Shown: piece by piece, positions 52,716 to 62,838 of the stretch | Numbering within the stretch: the first letter of the stretch is position 1 | How the letters are laid out: the number at the start of each line of letters is the position of its first letter | Source of the DNA: Brevibacillus composti | GTDB taxonomy: Bacteria > Bacillota > Bacilli > Brevibacillales > Brevibacillaceae | Length of the DNA: 64,000 bases | Assembly: GCF_016406105.1 (NCBI RefSeq) | Contig: NZ_CP066308.1 | Location: 2,267,501-2,331,500 of the forward strand | Direction of reading: 5' to 3' | Notes under the pieces: generated by a model | Seen by the model: only the letters and a program-made list of their open reading frames with translations | Databases searched by the model: none | What the model was told of the DNA's origin: nothing | Made by a program: the position numbers and the translations under genes

Positions 52716-54017
52716 TTAGAGGGTGTAATCATAGTCGGCGCCCGCAATCTCTCTGTCAAACACCGTCCGATACACCCCTTGCAGCATTTGCAGGATCCTC
52801 TCGCCCTCCACGCGCAAATGGACGTATTTCAATGCGTATTTTTCCTGTTCAATAATCAAACGGTTTTTCTCGCGGACAAAGCTGTTCATGTTTTGCTCGC
52901 GCTGCTGCGCGTCCAGCAAGCGATTTCGCAGCTCGCGAGCCGTTTCTTCCAGTTCCATGCGGCATTGCTCCAGCAAGGCGACATACTGCTCCGCCTTTTC
53001 CTTGCCCAGTTTGTGGCCGATCTCCTTTTTGAACTGAAAGGCGTGCAGCTCCGATTCTTTCTCCAGCCAGCGCTGCGCGATTTGCTGGTATTTGCGGAGC
53101 GGCAAATCCGACTCCAGCTCCGCTTTTACCTGTTCGGTAAACCGCTTTTCAAACAGTTCCCGCAGAACAGGCAAATCCTCCGGCACATCCCAGAGCATGT
53201 GCGGCGTATAGACGGTATCCCAGATCGAGACATGATCGCGGCCATTGAGCACGGCGGATGTCTTCCAGACATGGACGATTTTGTTCCATCTTCTGTCCGA
53301 GATAAGATGCTCTTTTTCCTCCAGGTCTTTTTTCAGGCTGTACAGGAAGTAGATCAAGCCTTCGGAGATGGTGACGTCTCGGGCGGCGGCTTGCACGTCT
53401 CTTACATCGTAGAGAGAAAAGACCACCGGTATTTCCGCAGCCGGGAGATGGAACATCTTCTCATAGCTGGATGCGTGCTGCAGGTAGCCTACTTCATAGC
53501 GGATGAGAAAACGGTCGTACAAGGCCGTCAACTGCTCGTCCTCATCCGGCAGTTCATTGGAGGCGGCGACGAGAAAAAGCAGCGGGACGCTTTCTTTCTC
53601 TTTGCCATTAAAGTAGATGCGCTCGTGCAAAATGGAGAGCAGAGAATTGAGAATGGCGCTGTTTGCCTTGAAAATTTCATCGAGAAAGGCGAATTGGGCG
53701 GAGGGCAGATACCCGGCCGTCTTTCGCACGTATTGATCCGCTTTTAACTGCTGCAAAGATACCGGACCGAAGATCTCGTCCGGTGTGGTAAAACGGGTCA
53801 GCAAGTATTCAAACCAGTGTTCCGATCCGAAGAGTTTGGAAATGGAGCGGGCGAGCTGTGATTTGGCGGTGCCCGGCGGTCCGATCAACAGGGCATTTTC
53901 TCCGCTCATAATGCCGAGCATGAGCAGACGGATCAATTCGCTTCGCTCAAGAAAACGACGCTCCAGTATTTCGATGGCTTGGTCCATTTTTTGTTGCAGC
54001 TGGATCACTTTCAGCAT
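52716..54017 (-). CDS. MoxR/RavA-type AAA+ ATPase
   Basis: The protein (433 aa) has Walker A LLIGPPGTAKSQLARS, the MoxR-specific TTPDEIFGP segment, Walker B FAFLDEIFKANSAILNSLL and sensor 1 VAASNELP. The C-terminal third is helical. It pairs with the VWA gene just downstream. RavA-like ATPases act on membrane or metalloenzyme targets; the target here is not shown by context. Confidence 0.9.
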   Translation of the reverse strand: MLKVIQLQQKMDQAIEILERRFLERSELIRLLMLGIMSGENALLIGPPGTAKSQLARSISKLFGSEHWFEYLLTRFTTPDEIFGPVSLQQLKADQYVRKTAGYLPSAQFAFLDEIFKANSAILNSLLSILHERIYFNGKEKESVPLLFLVAASNELPDEDEQLTALYDRFLIRYEVGYLQHASSYEKMFHLPAAEIPVVFSLYDVRDVQAAARDVTISEGLIYFLYSLKKDLEEKEHLISDRRWNKIVHVWKTSAVLNGRDHVSIWDTVYTPHMLWDVPEDLPVLRELFEKRFTEQVKAELESDLPLRKYQQIAQRWLEKESELHAFQFKKEIGHKLGKEKAEQYVALLEQCRMELEETARELRNRLLDAQQREQNMNSFVREKNRLIIEQEKYALKYVHLRVEGERILQMLQGVYRTVFDREIAGADYDYTL

Positions 54018-54241
54018 GGCAATGGCGCTGCGTTGGCGCCGCTCCCCCCTCTTTTGTCGCTACTTGTCGGTCTTTTTGCAGTAGATGCCGTACCTCCCTA
54101 TCCTCGCATAAACGCCTGTTCTTTTCCAGTTTTGAATCGTCTGGAAATCAAGGTCTCCATACAGACCTCGACCAGGGCGTATGACCGATAACCCTGCTGG
54201 GATAAACTGGATATCAATAACCGTAGGGAAGGAAGATCCGC

Positions 54242-54388
54242 GTGCCCCAGGTACAGCTGACGGAAGAAGAATACGACAAACTGATGGAACGAATCTACCA
54301 GATCCTAAACAGAACGGAAGAACTGGATCATGTGACCCATCACTGGATGTGGGAGGTCTGGAGAACGCTCCATTACAACCGTTTATAA
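54242..54388 (+). CDS. Small protein (48 aa)
   Basis: GTG 54242 has GGAAGGAAG six bases upstream. The product is a single amphipathic helix-rich peptide (LTEEEYDKLMERIYQILNRT) with a Trp/His end WMWEVWRTLHYNRL. It lies 85 bp before the membrane transporter on the same strand. No family was recognised. Confidence 0.6.
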   Translation: MPQVQLTEEEYDKLMERIYQILNRTEELDHVTHHWMWEVWRTLHYNRL

Positions 54389-54473
54389 TCAAGGGTTACA
54401 CGCTCACCCATGCCTGTTTGCCTGCATAATCTGATATCCAGTAGGATTCTCCTGATGCGAGGAGGGAATCGGC

Positions 54474-55883
54474 ATGGGTGTAGAGTTGACCTGGCTTCAC
54501 GGTGTCTATGTCCTGTTCGTGATCCTCATCATTGTGACGATGATGATGAGGCGAGACACCAGTCTGTTGTGCATGATCGGGATCGGCCTTTTGGGATGGA
54601 CCGCCACAGGGAGCGTTTTCACAGCAGTCGGCGGATTGTTTGGCAGCTTCATCTACGCGATCACGGAGCTCTTGCCGACGATTCTGGTCATTTCGATGAT
54701 TGTCGCGATGAGCCAGGTGTTGACCGAAACCGGCATTAATGAAGCGATGGTCAAACCGGTCTCTTCCCTGATCAAAACACCGGCCCTCGCCTTTTGGGGC
54801 ATCGGGATCGCCATGATGGTCATCTCCTGGTTCTTCTGGCCCTCGCCGGCCGTGGCGCTGATCGGAGCGGTTCTCTTGCCGGCGGCCATCTGCGTCGGGC
54901 TTCCCGCAATCGGCGTGGCGGTCGCGATGAACCTGTTTGGGCACGGAATCGCGCTGTCCGGCGATTTTATCATCCAGGGCGCACCGACTTTGACCGCCAA
55001 AGCGGCTGGTCTGCCCGTAACGGATGTCATATCCGCCAGTGTCCCGCTGGTGATCGTCATGGGCGCGGTCACGACGATTGCCGCTTACTGGTATTTGCGA
55101 AAAGATATGAAAAGCGGTCTGATCCCCATGACCGGGGATACAGCAGCAAAGGATGCGGCGACAGGCAAATCGTCCGGCGGTATCTCTGTGAAGCCCCTGT
55201 CAACACCCACACAGAAGTGGCTGGCAGCGGCTGTCGTCCTGCTATTTCTGCTGGACGTCATCGCCATGTTCGTCCTCGATCTGAAGGGAGGCGACGCAAC
55301 CGCGCTCGTTGGCGGCACCGCGCTCCTGATCCTGGTAGGCATCACGCTTTTTGCACACAAAGGTGCCGGCCTGGAAAAGGTAACCGCCCATCTGATCGAA
55401 GGCTTCCAATTCGGCTTCAAAGTATTTGGTCCCGTCATCCCCATTGCTGCCTTCTTTTACATGGGAGACAGCGGATTTGGCAAAGTATTTGGCGAAACTC
55501 TCCCCCAAGGCTCGCATGGCATCGTAAACGACCTGGGCGTCGCGCTGGCTCATACGATTCCGCTCAGCAAAGAAGTGGCCGCGCTCGCCTTGACCGGCAT
55601 CGGCGTCATTACGGGATTGGACGGCTCCGGTTTTTCCGGCATTACGCTGGCAGGCTCCTTGGCTCAGTTGTTCGCCACTGCCATCGGGACGGGGGCGGAC
55701 ACTTTGACCGCTCTGGGGCAGATATCCGCGATCTGGGTAGGGGGCGGTACGATTATCCCGTGGGCCCTGATCCCCGCTGCGGCGATCTGCCGCGTCGATC
55801 CCTTCGAGCTGGCGCGCCGAAACCTGTATCCCGTCATCATCGGCCTGTTGGTGACGACGATTTTCGCCATGTTCCTCATCTAA
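54474..55883 (+). CDS. Putative membrane transporter (about 12 TM helices)
   Basis: The protein (469 aa) is very hydrophobic, with two halves joined by a charged loop (residues 205-245). It has discontinuous-helix motifs: WFFWPSPAVALIGAVLLP, HGIALSGDFIIQGAP, and GVITGLDGSGFSGITLAG in the second half. These inverted Gly-rich hairpins are like ion-coupled carriers of the IT superfamily. No substrate motif is recognised. ATG 54474 has GAGGAGG. It is followed by a terminator. Confidence 0.8.
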   Translation: MGVELTWLHGVYVLFVILIIVTMMMRRDTSLLCMIGIGLLGWTATGSVFTAVGGLFGSFIYAITELLPTILVISMIVAMSQVLTETGINEAMVKPVSSLIKTPALAFWGIGIAMMVISWFFWPSPAVALIGAVLLPAAICVGLPAIGVAVAMNLFGHGIALSGDFIIQGAPTLTAKAAGLPVTDVISASVPLVIVMGAVTTIAAYWYLRKDMKSGLIPMTGDTAAKDAATGKSSGGISVKPLSTPTQKWLAAAVVLLFLLDVIAMFVLDLKGGDATALVGGTALLILVGITLFAHKGAGLEKVTAHLIEGFQFGFKVFGPVIPIAAFFYMGDSGFGKVFGETLPQGSHGIVNDLGVALAHTIPLSKEVAALALTGIGVITGLDGSGFSGITLAGSLAQLFATAIGTGADTLTALGQISAIWVGGGTIIPWALIPAAAICRVDPFELARRNLYPVIIGLLVTTIFAMFLI

Positions 55884-55988
55884 AACTGGAAACAAACTGA
55901 AAGCGGAGTCGTTATTTCTTCTCCGCTGTTTGGATACTGCCTTTGGTTTCATCACTTCGATTCCGGGAAGCAAGAGATCCCAAAAAAG

Positions 55989-56027
55989 AAAGGCGTTATT
56001 CCCGAGAGAAGGAAAATAACGCCTTTT
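55989..56027. terminator. Bidirectional terminator between transporter and selO
   Basis: AAGGCGTTATT (55990-56000) and AATAACGCCTT (56015-56025), with A and T runs outside. Confidence 0.9.
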
Positions 56028-56070
56028 TTCTGTAAGCCGGCCATGCTTCAACGGCTCTGTCCTCTTTCGA

Positions 56071-57546
56071 TCAGGTACCGCAAAAGGTTCGATACGGACA
56101 AGACGTGTCCGCTGGCAGGGTTGCGTACGCTGCCTGTTCCGGAGAGTGCGCATAAGGCTTGGACAGCACGTCAAGCAGACGCTCCATGACGCTGTTGTCG
56201 CCCCTGTGTACTGCCGCCTCCAGGGCTTCTTCTACGCGATGGTTGCGCGGGATGACCCCAGGATTGCTGTTTCGCATCAGTTGGCGGGAATCGTCCAACG
56301 ACTCCGGCTGCCTGCTTCTTCGCGCCTGCCACTTCTCCTGCCACTCTTTAAAATTATCGGCGCCAAACAAAGCCGTATCCTCTGGCTTGTCAAACGTCAG
56401 TCCGAGGAATGTATTGGTGTAATCCGCCCGATGCTCCTGCATCATCGTGAGGAGCTCTTTGACGAGCGCCTCGTCCTCCGGCTCTTCGTGGAAAAGTCCC
56501 AGCTTTGCTCTCATCCCCTCGAGCCAATGTCGATGAAACTGACTGGGAAAATCGTTAATCGCCTCTTCCGCGCGTTCGATTGCCCGGTCGACATCTTCGT
56601 CTATCAGCGGCAGCAGCGTCTCGGCAAATCGGGCGAGATTCCATGCCGCAATATACGGCTGATTGCCGTAGGCATAGCGGCCTTGGGTGTCAATCGAACT
56701 GAATACGGTAGCGGGATCGTAGGTATCCATGAACGCGCAAGGTCCATAGTCGATGGTTTCGCCGCTTATGGCCATATTGTCTGTGTTCATGACCCCGTGG
56801 ATGAAGCCGACCAGCTGCCATTTGGCGATAAGTTCGGCTTGGCGCTTGATCACTTCCTGCAGAAGCGAGAGATAGCGGTTGTCGCTTTCCGCAACCTCGG
56901 GGTAATGCCTTTGGATCGTGTAATCTGCCAATGCCCGCAGATCCTCCTGCGTGCCCCATTTGGCGGCGTATTGGAAAGTGCCGACGCGCAGATGGCTGGC
57001 CGCGACGCGGGTCAGGATGGCGCCAGGGAGCATCGTCTCACGGTATACGACTTCACCGGTGGTCACCACCGCCAGGCTGCGGGTAGTCGGGATGGTAAGG
57101 GCATGCATCGCTTCGCTGATGATGTACTCGCGCAGCATCGGTCCGAGGGCGGCTCGCCCGTCCCCCCTGCGCGAATAAGGGGTAACCCCTGAGCCCTTCA
57201 ATTGAATATCGAATCGGTCACCTGCGGGTGTGATCTGTTCGCCGAGCAGGATCGCACGGCCATCGCCCAACATGGTAAAATGGCCGAATTGATGCCCGGC
57301 GTAGGCTTGCGCCAGCGGCGAAGCGCCTGCGGGTATCTGGTTGCCCGCGAATACCGCCGTCCCCTCATCGCTTTGCAGCGCCTGGGCATTCAAGCCGAGA
57401 TCTGCGGCGAGCGTTTCATTTAGAATGACCAGCTTTGGTGAACGGACAGGGGTGGGGTCCTGTTTGGAAAAAAAGAACTCAGGGAGGCGCGCATAGCTGT
57501 TGTCAAAGTCCCATCCTGTTTCTGTTCGAGTTTTTGTCTCTGTCAT
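56071..57546 (-). CDS. selO: SelO-family protein adenylyltransferase (YdiU)
   Basis: The protein (491 aa) is a pseudokinase-fold AMP transferase. It has [20 protein letters not shown], the nucleotide site [20 protein letters not shown], and [19 protein letters not shown] with the metal-binding Asn and Asp. It moves AMP onto Ser/Thr/Tyr of target proteins, with redox-linked roles in E. coli. The C-terminus ends FCGT without selenocysteine, as in most bacteria. Length is normal. Confidence 0.93.
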   Translation of the reverse strand: MTETKTRTETGWDFDNSYARLPEFFFSKQDPTPVRSPKLVILNETLAADLGLNAQALQSDEGTAVFAGNQIPAGASPLAQAYAGHQFGHFTMLGDGRAILLGEQITPAGDRFDIQLKGSGVTPYSRRGDGRAALGPMLREYIISEAMHALTIPTTRSLAVVTTGEVVYRETMLPGAILTRVAASHLRVGTFQYAAKWGTQEDLRALADYTIQRHYPEVAESDNRYLSLLQEVIKRQAELIAKWQLVGFIHGVMNTDNMAISGETIDYGPCAFMDTYDPATVFSSIDTQGRYAYGNQPYIAAWNLARFAETLLPLIDEDVDRAIERAEEAINDFPSQFHRHWLEGMRAKLGLFHEEPEDEALVKELLTMMQEHRADYTNTFLGLTFDKPEDTALFGADNFKEWQEKWQARRSRQPESLDDSRQLMRNSNPGVIPRNHRVEEALEAAVHRGDNSVMERLLDVLSKPYAHSPEQAAYATLPADTSCPYRTFCGT

Positions 57547-57792
57547 GGCATCTCCTGTTTTCGTGTGTATTTTTAAACGTCCTCACAGTATTGTATGATG
57601 GTTTGTCCATTTTTGTTCATGGTATACAGATCATAGCATCCCCCGTGCAAAAAGAAAAACTTCTTGGGCGGTTTCTTGCCCTATGCTCGTTTACGATTTA
57701 CGCTTAGCTTGTGCAGTGGTTGGGAAATATCGGGGAAATGGATACTGATCCCTTCTCCTCTTGGCCACTTGCAGCAACATTCTCTTAAACGT

Positions 57793-58638
57793 TTAGATGC
57801 CGATGACTTCATACAGCTTTCCGTCGCTGCAAAGCTCGCTTTCCTCCAGCGCCAGCTCGGAGCGTTCCTTCTCCGTAATATCCAGAATAATGCCGTCCAG
57901 CCTCTCAATCGCTCCGAATGGTCCGGCACAGGGATGGACAATCAGCCGCCCCCACCTCGTCTCCCCTTCAATATGGATAAACCGGAACTCTTGGGTGACC
58001 GGGATGCCCCGATCGAGTTGGGCTTTTACTTCCCCCAGGAGTTTGGCATTGTCTTCCGGATGGATATGGTCGTGCAGCCGGATGGGCTGATGCAGGATCT
58101 CCTCGCGGGGGATGCCTGAAATCTTTTCGATATTCTCCGAGCAAAACGTATACCTGCTAAAATCCTTGTCTGTCGACCAGACAGCAGCGTTGACGTTATC
58201 CAGGATGTTTTCCAACAGCTCCTCGGTCTTTTTCCGTTCGGTGACGTCCCTGTCCACCGCTACGACAAAATGGACGCTTCCCGTCTCATCGAGAACAGGC
58301 TTGACGCGGGCCTCTACGTGGAGGAGATGACCCTCGGCATGGAAGATCCGATAGGCGATGTCCACTTCTCTTTTGGTGCGAATCGAATCTTTATGCGCGA
58401 AGCGGACGCGTTCCCGATCATCGGGATGGATCATCTCGAAGGCATCCTGTCCTTCATACAATTCGGTGCGATAGCCGGAAAAGCGTTGGAACGAGGGGGA
58501 TACAAACAGCACCCGCGCCTGGTTGTCAACCAGCACAATCGTGTCCAAGGTGTTTTCCGCGATGATCTTGTAGCGGTCGTCCGGCGCATCTGCCGTTTGC
58601 CGCTTCTCACGATCGATCTGATCACGATGTTCGTTCAT
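57793..58638 (-). CDS. Tandem PAS-domain protein without output domain
   Basis: The protein (281 aa from ATG 58638 with AAGGAGCG upstream) has two PAS/PAC units: YKIIAENTLDTIVLVDNQARV with VVAVDRDVTERKKTE, and WSTDKDFSRYTFCSENI with LDGIILDITEKERSE. It stops after EESELCSDGKLYEVIGI with no kinase or GGDEF part. It may be the sensor half of a larger protein cut by deletion, or a stand-alone PAS protein. It follows the broken kinase on the same strand. Confidence 0.75.
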   Translation of the reverse strand: MNEHRDQIDREKRQTADAPDDRYKIIAENTLDTIVLVDNQARVLFVSPSFQRFSGYRTELYEGQDAFEMIHPDDRERVRFAHKDSIRTKREVDIAYRIFHAEGHLLHVEARVKPVLDETGSVHFVVAVDRDVTERKKTEELLENILDNVNAAVWSTDKDFSRYTFCSENIEKISGIPREEILHQPIRLHDHIHPEDNAKLLGEVKAQLDRGIPVTQEFRFIHIEGETRWGRLIVHPCAGPFGAIERLDGIILDITEKERSELALEESELCSDGKLYEVIGI

Positions 58639-58777
58639 GTATTCGCGCTCCTTCCCTCTGATTGGCACAACCACCGAAGCCCATCCTCTCTGCTTCCATA
58701 GGTTCAGGATAAGGGAAAGGCAGAGGAAAGATCACGCAAAAATTGCATTTCCCCGCGTAAAATTTTGCGCTCGCGAT

Positions 58778-59658
58778 TCACTGCAGCGCAGGCTGCAAGC
58801 ATTTCGAGGATACGCTGAGTGGCAAGGAGATGGTGAAAGTCGTCCCTTTTCCCACTTTGCTGATGACATGGATATTTCCTTTGTGGTTTTCCACGATGTT
58901 GTAGCTGACCATCAGACCCAGGCCGGTGCCGTTTTCTTTTGTGGTATAAAAGGGGACACCCAATTTTTTGAGCTTGTCCACCGGGATGCCGCAGCCCTCA
59001 TCGGAGAAGCGAATCATCGCCGAATCCCCCTTGGCCCTCGCTTCAATGGTCAGCCTGCCGCCAGCTCAGTTCGCTCTCCATGATGTTCAGGTAGTCTTCT
59101 CTGTACTCCGCCCCTGCTTTCATCAGCTGGAGAAAGCCTTTGAGCGAGGTCAACGGATTGCGTATTTCATGGGCGATTCCGGCAGCCAGCTGTCCGGCGA
59201 TGGTGAGCTTCTCCGAGTTGCGAAGCAGCTCCTGCGCCATTTTCCGCTCTATTTCCAAGAGGATGCACTCCTGCTCCTTCTCCGTCAGCCGGCCTTGAAA
59301 TTGGGAGAGAAAATACTGCGGATCCCCTTGCTCGTCGCGAATCAGGTTGTTGTGCAGCAAGACCCAAAAAAGCTCCCCTTCCTTTGATACCAAACGCTTT
59401 CGCATCTGGTAGGAGTCGATCCTTCCGCTCAACAATTGTTTCCGGTAATTCTTGATCGACCGCGAGATCATCGGGATGGGCCAGCTCCTGATAGGTGCAG
59501 GCGAGCAACTCCTCTTCGGCGTATCCGATCATGTTGCAAAAGGATTGGTTTACTTTTACCAGCCGACCGTCCAGGCCAACAATCGCCGTACCGATCGACG
59601 CATAGGCAAATGTCTGAAGAAAAAGGATATCACTTTGCGTATCCACTCCATTTTTCAT
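58778..59658 (-). pseudogene. PAS sensor histidine kinase with frameshift and internal deletion
   Basis: From ATG 59658 the first frame encodes a PAS domain (FAYASIGTAIVGLDGRLVKV). Near 59460 the frame shifts; the next carries FLSQFQGRLTEKEQE and the H-box LAAGIAHEIRNPLTSLKG. It ends after MESEL by joining GRLTIEAR-type sequence in another frame. The last frame (58778-59017) has the G boxes DEGCGIPVDKL and NGTGLGLMVSYNIVE. The segment between H-box helix and the G1 box, with the N box, is missing (roughly 200 bp expected). It resembles sporulation kinases such as KinE, and it cannot phosphorylate. Confidence 0.82.
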
Positions 59659-59693
59659 GCCAATCGCACCTCTCCACGAATGAGTGACAAGCG

Positions 59694-60186
59694 TTATGCT
59701 TTTCGCGCGCCGCCCTGTTCATGGCCCAAGCAGAACACCAACAAGCTTTTGTCGGCTTGCGGTGTACGTGTTCATGATGCAGGTACATCTCCCTGTGCAA
59801 GGTTTCCTTCCCTTCGTACTCCTCAGAGAAAGCAGGGCCCATGAAAAAAGGCGTGGAGCTGATCCCGAGCAGCAGACCGGACATCTGCTGGAAGTTCCAG
59901 TCGTAGTAAAACTCGACGAGATCCCTCTCCGTGATTTTTTTTATGTATGCTTTGATTTCCGGCAATAGTTTTTTCATCAGCGCATCCCTGATGGTCTGTA
60001 CGGTTCTCTCCTGTCCCTGTTCCAACAAAACCTGTTCGATCGGTGATAAAAAGTTGCGGATGTAGACGGTGAGATACGTGTGTCCGGCCCGGAAACAAAA
60101 ATGGATTCCGGCCCCTTGCCAAAATGCTCACGAAGGATTTTCCCAATATAGCTGCTGATTTCTGTCTGCTGTACAACACTTTCCAT
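59694..60186 (-). pseudogene. MpsC-like (DUF2294) protein, frameshifted copy 1
   Basis: From ATG 60186 the frame runs EISSYIGKILREHFGKGPES (family start), then shifts by one base near 60083. AGHTYLTVYIRNFLSPIEQ and LLPEIKAYIKKITERDLVEF follow in the second frame. A further shift near 59750 leads to LLVFCLGHEQGGARKA and the stop at 59694. Normal family members are about 120 residues per unit. With two frameshifts this copy is not expressed as a whole. Confidence 0.72.
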
Positions 60187-60211
60187 CTTTTCATTCCTTT
60201 TTAGGTGGAAG

Positions 60212-60257
60212 TAAAAAAGCCGGAACAGTCAGCTTTGGAAAAGCTGCTATTCCGGCT
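60212..60257 (-). terminator. Terminator between the two MpsC-like genes
   Basis: AGCCGGAA and TTCCGGCT arms with an inner stem, TTTTTT on the minus strand at 60213-60218. Confidence 0.7.
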
Positions 60258-60377
60258 CATGACCAGCTCACCCTCAGGACGAGGATGTCTCGTACACTTC
60301 CACCAGTTTATGTAGTCGGGTTGACAATAAATACAATGACACTTTTGTCGAGGTCAAAATCCCAATCGGCGAAAATA

Positions 60378-60944
60378 TCAAAATTCCCTCTTGGCAATCT
60401 TGAGCGTCTCCCTAAAGCCAAGACGGATCAGTTCTTTCTCGATGGCGACCAGAATGCCGCTGCGAACCACGATGATTGTGCGGCGATTCTTGGTTTGGTA
60501 GGAGAAGATCTCCTCGGGATATTTCTGCACTTGCATGCTGATGCTGTTGATTTCTTCATGGATTCGTTCTTTTCCGTGATACTCTTCGATGATCTCGGGA
60601 GAGAAGGGGATCGGCTCGCTGCAAATCGCTACGATGACTCCTGACTTATTATGCAAGCTCCAGTCATAGTAGACCTCGCGTATCTCGACGCCGGTCGCGA
60701 TCTTCATATACGCGACAAGCTCCGGCATCAGATTCTTCATCAGCAGGTCTCTGGTCTTTCCGATTGTGAAGATTTCGTCCTGCTGGAGCAAGATCCTTTC
60801 CATCGGAGAAAGGAAGTTCCGCAGTTAGAACGTGATAAAAGTATGCCCTATGGAAACAAAGACGGATTCTGGCCCTTTCCCAAAGTGATCGCGAAGCACC
60901 CGTCCGACATAACTGCTTAGATCTGCTTGCACTTTTGTCTCCAC
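60378..60944 (-). pseudogene. MpsC-like (DUF2294) protein, copy 2 with in-frame TAA
   Basis: GTG 60944 has AGAGGA upstream. The frame reads SSYVGRVLRDHFGKGPESVF, then VSIGHTFITF followed by TAA (60826-60828), and continues in frame as LRNFLSPMERILLQQDEIF to the end IAKREF. One stop codon thus breaks an otherwise complete unit. Downstream, another register (to 60308) reads FDIFADWDFDLDKSVIVFIV, which looks like part of a further domain lost by frameshift. A nonsense mutation or sequence error is possible. Confidence 0.75.
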
Positions 60945-61050
60945 ACCATCAGTCCTCTTTTGTTACGGAAAAGGCGTTCTGTCCTTCCCCCTATTTTACT
61001 ATATCACAGTTACGGTAAATTTTTGGCACAAACCGAGAAACTTGTTCAAG

Positions 61051-61986
61051 TCATTCGCTCATTCCCCAGTTTCGGTACCAAGCGGGGATGCAACTGTCAA
61101 AATCATCGTGGTCTTCACATAGAGCGAGCAGACGATGTCGCATCTCCTCCACTTTATCCGGCGTCACGCGGACGGACCAGACGATCGACGAAAAGACACT
61201 GATCGCGGCATACATCGCGTAAAGCTTCCAAAAAAGCTCCGGGATTCTCTCCCGCCCGAAGTAGCCGGCAATCTGCCCTGCCGAAAACGGGACGCTGCAT
61301 TCTCGGCTGAACAAAGCCAATTTGCAAAAATCATGGAGCGGGTCGCCCCAGTCGAAGCGGTTAAAATCGATCACGCCTGCGAATGCTCTGCCTGATACGA
61401 TCAGATTGCCTACGTGATAATCATCATGTTGGAATTGATTGGGGCGATCCTGCAGATAATGCTTGTTGTCTTCCAGGAAGGTTATGATCTTTTCATCATG
61501 TCTGATTTTGATGCCACAGGTTCGGTAGGCATCGACATAGCCCTTCGTTTTGTTCACAATCCGCTCATACCATGGACCAGTGGTTGCAGGTGCGGGATGT
61601 CGATGAAGCCTTGCCAACGTCTGACCGGCTTCCCAGCCGATTTGATACTGTTCCGATGGGGTCAATTGCGGCAATACGCGGCGCGCATCCTCGCCTTCGA
61701 TGTAGCTGAGGATGTAATAGCAGAGACCCAGCGGCATGATTTTCCCCATTTCCAGCGGAATGGGACTTTTTGCGTCGTACTTTCGGATCGCTTGCATGAC
61801 TTCATATTCAGCTCGTTTACCATCATAATGCCGAAGTTCCGCTGTTCGCAGCAGCAGCTTTCGACCGTCCCGGTGTATCACCAGGTATTTGCGGTCAAAC
61901 GAAAAGCCATCCCGAATCGGTGTAATTTGCGTCGCATCGGCGAGAGACGGGATCCATTCACGCCATGCGCTGATCTTCTCCTCCAC
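61051..61986 (-). CDS. Aminoglycoside phosphotransferase (APH)-fold kinase
   Basis: The protein (311 aa from GTG 61986 with AAGGGGGG upstream; an ATG at 62061 is in frame) has an APH/choline kinase fold: catalytic loop FQHDDYHVGNLIV (Brenner HxDxxxxN) and metal Asp in GVIDFNRFDWGDPLHD. Small-molecule kinases of this family modify antibiotics, sugars or choline. The substrate cannot be told. No resistance gene context is present. Confidence 0.85.
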   Translation of the reverse strand: MEEKISAWREWIPSLADATQITPIRDGFSFDRKYLVIHRDGRKLLLRTAELRHYDGKRAEYEVMQAIRKYDAKSPIPLEMGKIMPLGLCYYILSYIEGEDARRVLPQLTPSEQYQIGWEAGQTLARLHRHPAPATTGPWYERIVNKTKGYVDAYRTCGIKIRHDEKIITFLEDNKHYLQDRPNQFQHDDYHVGNLIVSGRAFAGVIDFNRFDWGDPLHDFCKLALFSRECSVPFSAGQIAGYFGRERIPELFWKLYAMYAAISVFSSIVWSVRVTPDKVEEMRHRLLALCEDHDDFDSCIPAWYRNWGMSE

Positions 61987-62059
61987 AGGAACCCCCCTTC
62001 CCATCCAGCTTATGGAAGAACATTGTACCATAAAACGCTCAGGATGGTTTGGATCGATC

Positions 62060-62093
62060 AAAAAAGCAACTGTCTGGGTGACAGTTGCTTTTT
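62060..62093. terminator. Bidirectional terminator after csp
   Basis: AAAAAGCAACTGTC and GACAGTTGCTTTTT arms around TGGGT. Confidence 0.9.
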
Positions 62094-62107
62094 GACACGG
62101 GGATTCT

Positions 62108-62311
62108 TTACAGCCTTACCACGTTCTCCGCTTGCGGACCACGGTTGCCTTGGACAATGGTAAACTGCACGCGCTGCCCTTCGTCAAGGGTTTTGAAACC
62201 TTCCCCTTGGATCGCGCTGTAGTGCACGAATACGTCTTCCCCGCCTTCCACTTGAATAAACCCGAAACCTTTTTCTGCATTAAACCATTTTACTGTGCCA
62301 ATTGTTTCCAT
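62108..62311 (-). CDS. Cold-shock protein (Csp)
   Basis: The protein (67 aa) is a single OB-fold RNA chaperone with RNP1 KGFGFIQV and RNP2 VFVHYSAIQ. It starts with [15 protein letters not shown] 62311 has GGAGGTAG upstream and a long A+T-rich leader, as usual in csp mRNAs. Paralogues in the genome prevent naming it cspB or cspD. Confidence 0.93.
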   Translation of the reverse strand: METIGTVKWFNAEKGFGFIQVEGGEDVFVHYSAIQGEGFKTLDEGQRVQFTIVQGNRGPQAENVVRL

Positions 62312-62680
62312 ATCGGTAACCTACCTCCAACAGTTTTCCAACAGTATTATGTGCAAACCTGAAAAGCTTCATGTAAAAAGAAAAAAACACATGTCAGCAA
62401 GGAAAATGAAGAATAGCTTCCCTCTAACAGGTGCCTTCATTTTTATCTATTGCACAAGGTTTCGTCTATGCTGTATCCAAAACGACGAAAGCCCTACCTC
62501 TCTTCCATCCTTGCGGCTCCGAAGACCGCGCCAGTGTGAATCAGAGTTTCCACAGTTGTTATTCAAGTCTCTTCATCTTACTTGATTTGGCAACAGAATG
62601 CAAATCGAGGAGTCACCTTGGCAAGATTTACAGGTTTCTTTCTCTATCGACTCTTGTTATCCTAGTAGGGCCAAACAAAC
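62312..62680. other. csp leader and untranscribed spacer
   Basis: The minus strand is the probable csp 5' leader. Open frames on the plus strand (for example 62295-62585) have no ribosome site and unlikely composition, so I do not call them. Confidence 0.4.
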
Positions 62681-62681
62681 A

Positions 62682-62830
62682 AGCCGAAACTTCCCAAAAG
62701 CGGGAAGTGCGGGGGACATCTATTTTGCCGAGATGACTTGTCTCTGCATTGGGGTGAATCACCGAATGTGATGGGTTGTATCCTCAGCCCAAACCCGACA
62801 ACTAACCTCGTAGGCGAAGAAAAGGAGACG
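62682..62830 (+). promoter_or_regulatory. c-di-AMP riboswitch (ydaO-yuaA type)
   Basis: Conserved blocks occur in the right order: a hairpin ACTTCCC/GGGAAGT, GCGGGGGAC (62708-62716), GGGGTGAATC (62752-62761), an inner stem GGGTTG...CAGCCC, and CAACTAACCTCGTAGGCG (62800-62817) ending just before the ribosome site. These are the sequence marks of the ydaO class, an OFF switch that senses cyclic di-AMP and commonly precedes cell-wall or potassium genes. Here it controls a CAP-domain secreted protein. Confidence 0.88.
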
Positions 62831-62838
62831 ATGAGAAC

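Noticed and set aside
62295..62736. Plus-strand frames between csp and the CAP gene
   Set aside because: They overlap the csp leader and the riboswitch, and have no ribosome sites.
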